In this document: piece after piece, positions 4,771-6,458 of the stretch | Numbering within the stretch: position 1 is the stretch's first letter | How the letters are laid out: each line of letters begins with the position of its first letter | DNA from: Sterolibacterium sp964521075 | GTDB taxonomy: Bacteria > Pseudomonadota > Gammaproteobacteria > Burkholderiales > Rhodocyclaceae | Assembly: GCA_964521075.1 (NCBI GenBank) | Contig: CAZFPI010000121.1 | Span: forward strand, 1 to 6,458 | Direction of reading: 5' to 3' | DNA: 6,458 nucleotides | Position numbers and translations under genes: made by a program | Notes under the pieces: model-generated | What the model was told of the DNA's origin: nothing | The model's database searches: none | The model's input: only the letters and a program-made list of their open reading frames with translations

Positions 4771-5835
4771 TCAGATCAGGCTCAGGCTGCGGGCGCGGCG
4801 GAGAATCACGAAGGCCAGCAGCGTGTAGAGCAACAGGAAGGCGAGCAGGGCCAGGAGAAGTGCGAGAGTCGGGGCGGCGGTTTTCAGGATGCAGAGCGCG
4901 GTAACACCTTGCATGGCGGCGAGCCCGGCGTAGAGGAGACTGACACGAAGGTGGCTCCAGCCGCCGCGCTGGAGGAGCTGGTAGAGGTGGCTGCGGTGGG
5001 CCTGGGTGACGTTTTCACCGGCCAGTAGCCGACGGGTGAAGGTGAATAGGGTGTCGAAGAGGTAGTGTAGCAGTAGCAGCGGCATGGTGAGGAGTAGCCA
5101 GGGCACTGTGGCCGGGGCGGGGTTGCTCTGGAGCAGCAGGAGGGGGAGGGCGGCGAAGAGGAAGCCCAGGAAGGTGCTGCCGATGTCGCCCATGAAGATT
5201 TTTGCCGGTGGCCAGTTGAAGAGCAGAAAGCCGCAGGAGGCGATGCTTAGTGCGCTGGCCATGAGTCCGGGAAGGGGTTGCCCGTTCATGTGGCAGATGA
5301 GGGCGAAAAATGCGGCCGCGACGACGGCTGTCCCTGCGGCCATGCCGTCGAGCCCATCCATGAAGTTGTAGGCATTGGTGAGGCCGACCAGCCAGATGAG
5401 GGTCAGGGGCCAGGCCAGCCATCCGGGCAGGGGGGCGATGAGGTCGGAGGGGATGGAGAGGCCGCAGATCATGAGGAGGGCGGCGGCGATGAGTTGGACC
5501 AGCAGTTTGCTGGCAAAGCCGCGCGCGGCAATGTCGTCATGCAGCGAAATACCACCAATGAGCAGGACGGCGAGGAGCAGGCCCAGGTGGGGCAGGCTTT
5601 GCAAGGCGGTGATTTCGCCCGCGTCGCCAAAATACCGGATCAGGCACAGGGCGAGCAGGTAGCCCAGGACGATGCCCAGGCCGCCGCCGCGTGGGGTGGG
5701 GCGGGTGTGGGAGCTGCGTTCGTTCGGGATGTCGATGATCCGCAGACGATGCAGCACCAGGGCGGTCGTGAGGGCAGAGGCGGCGAACACCGCCAGGAGA
5801 AAGGCGGTGTATCCGGGGAGGCTGGTGAGGGACAC
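4771..5835 (-). CDS. WecA/WbpL-type polyprenyl-phosphate sugar-1-phosphate transferase (glycosyltransferase family 4)
   Basis: The 354-residue, very hydrophobic protein belongs to the MraY/WecA/WbpL superfamily of integral membrane enzymes that join a UDP-sugar 1-phosphate to undecaprenyl phosphate, the first step of O-antigen or exopolysaccharide repeat-unit assembly. Motifs in order: DIPNERSSHTRPTPRGGGLG (35-54), the Asp pair D100-D101, NFMDGLDG (157-164), IFMGDIGS (213-220) and the cytoplasmic HRSH (280-283). About ten or eleven membrane segments can be drawn. The 'PNERSSH-PTPRGGG' start is closer to WbpL/WbcO-like enzymes (FucNAc or QuiNAc transfer) than to MraY, but the sugar cannot be fixed. 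The start is GTG at 5835, with GGGAAGG about 12 bases upstream, which is longer than ideal. It follows gmd by 22 bases and precedes the phosphopantetheinyl transferase by 1 base, so the three probably form one operon. Confidence 0.9.
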   Translation of the reverse strand: MSLTSLPGYTAFLLAVFAASALTTALVLHRLRIIDIPNERSSHTRPTPRGGGLGIVLGYLLALCLIRYFGDAGEITALQSLPHLGLLLAVLLIGGISLHDDIAARGFASKLLVQLIAAALLMICGLSIPSDLIAPLPGWLAWPLTLIWLVGLTNAYNFMDGLDGMAAGTAVVAAAFFALICHMNGQPLPGLMASALSIASCGFLLFNWPPAKIFMGDIGSTFLGFLFAALPLLLLQSNPAPATVPWLLLTMPLLLLHYLFDTLFTFTRRLLAGENVTQAHRSHLYQLLQRGGWSHLRVSLLYAGLAAMQGVTALCILKTAAPTLALLLALLAFLLLYTLLAFVILRRARSLSLI

Positions 5836-5857
5836 GGCAGCGGGCGGGCCTTCCCGC

Positions 5858-6458
5858 TTATTCGTGGTAATTCATGGTCTGGTAGCCGTGATGCTTGATG
5901 AGCTCGTCCCGCTGGGCGGATTTGAGGTCTTCGCGGGCCATTTCGGCGACGAGTTCGGTAAAGGTGGTTTTGGGCGTCCAGCCGAGTTTTTGCTTGGCCT
6001 TGCTCGGGTCGCCCAGGAGGGTTTCGACTTCGGCGGGGCGGAAGTAGCGGGGGTCGACGGCAACGATGGGGCTTGTCTTGCCTTCGGGGGAATTGGCCCA
6101 GTAGCCCTTTTCTTCTGCCCCTGCGCCTTCCCAGCGGATGTCCATTTCCAGTTCTTTTGCAGCGGCATTGACGAAGTCGCGCACGCTGTATTGCACGCCG
6201 GTGGCGATGACGAAATCTTCAGGCTGGGTCTGTTGCAGCATCAGCCATTGCATTTCGATGTAGTCGCGGGCGTGGCCCCAGTCACGTTTGGCATCCAGGT
6301 TGCCCAGGTAGAGACAATCTTGCAGGCCCAGCTTGATGCGTGCCAGGGCGCGGGTGATTTTGCGTGTGACGAAGGTTTCGCCGCGAATCGGGCTTTCGTG
6401 GTTGAAGAGGATGCCGTTGCAGGCGTAGATGCCGTAGGCCTCGCGGTAGTTGACGGTG
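5858..6458 (-). CDS. gmd: GDP-mannose 4,6-dehydratase, C-terminal part (cut by window edge)
   Basis: The open frame runs from the TAA at 5858-5860 to the window edge without a start, giving 199 residues of an enzyme that is normally about 340-375 long, so the N-terminal half lies outside. It begins TVNYREAYGIYACNGILF (just beyond where the YxxxK catalytic motif should be), then NHESPIRGETFVTRKITRAL, LYLGNLDAKRDWGHARDY, IEMQWLMLQQTQPEDFVIAT, GVQYSVRDFV, and ends in HHGYQTMNYHE; this is the unmistakable Gmd C-terminal sequence with the substrate-binding and tetramer-contact segments. The enzyme converts GDP-D-mannose to GDP-4-keto-6-deoxymannose, the precursor of GDP-L-fucose, GDP-D-rhamnose or related sugars for surface glycans. 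The internal ATG at 6251-6253 is not the start: the conserved sequence continues upstream. It leads the minus-strand operon seen here. Confidence 0.96.
   Translation of the reverse strand, partial: TVNYREAYGIYACNGILFNHESPIRGETFVTRKITRALARIKLGLQDCLYLGNLDAKRDWGHARDYIEMQWLMLQQTQPEDFVIATGVQYSVRDFVNAAAKELEMDIRWEGAGAEEKGYWANSPEGKTSPIVAVDPRYFRPAEVETLLGDPSKAKQKLGWTPKTTFTELVAEMAREDLKSAQRDELIKHHGYQTMNYHE

Noticed and set aside
5278..5898. Plus-strand frame of 206 codons
   Set aside because: It is antisense to the membrane sugar-phosphate transferase; the E, G, Q-rich sequence is what the complement of a hydrophobic GC-rich gene yields.

Overview
The window looks like a chromosomal piece of a GC-rich Gram-negative bacterium, most likely a beta- or gammaproteobacterium. 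This rests on the overall protein style (DedA, Gmd, a WecA/WbpL-type transferase, an Sfp-type phosphopantetheinyl transferase) and on the dense GC-rich intergenic palindromes. I cannot name a genus from the sequence alone.

Layout. On the left, a plus-strand dedA gene (129-785). On the right, a minus-strand operon reading inward from the right edge: gmd (C-terminal half only), then a polyprenyl-phosphate sugar-1-phosphate transferase, then a phosphopantetheinyl transferase ending at 3984. The first two belong to surface polysaccharide synthesis (GDP-mannose conversion and lipid-linked glycan initiation). The two sides converge on an intergenic region that was once about 640 bp long and is built almost entirely of repeats: a roughly 210-bp GC-rich hairpin-forming unit in tandem, plus a REP-like inverted repeat whose right arm recurs exactly at the left edge of the window.

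An intact 2.55-kb ISL3-family element (1068-3621) sits inside this repeat array. It has 26-bp terminal inverted repeats (23 of 26 matching) and a 7- to 8-bp target duplication. Removing it restores a repeat unit that aligns base for base with its neighbour. Besides a full-length 467-residue DDE transposase it carries two passenger genes: a small acidic protein resembling DUF6922-type partners, and an AbiEii/COG2253-type nucleotidyltransferase, together resembling a type IV-like toxin-antitoxin or abortive-infection pair. All three genes overlap (ATGA between the first two, 25 bp between nucleotidyltransferase and transposase), and the transposase starts at TTG. This suggests one mRNA and translational coupling between the defence/addiction pair and transposition.

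The most unusual point is the left end of the element: the core of the terminal repeat recurs three times at exactly 56-bp spacing, the second copy overlapping a candidate promoter and the third lying in the leader. This may be a transposase-binding array that also controls the passenger operon.
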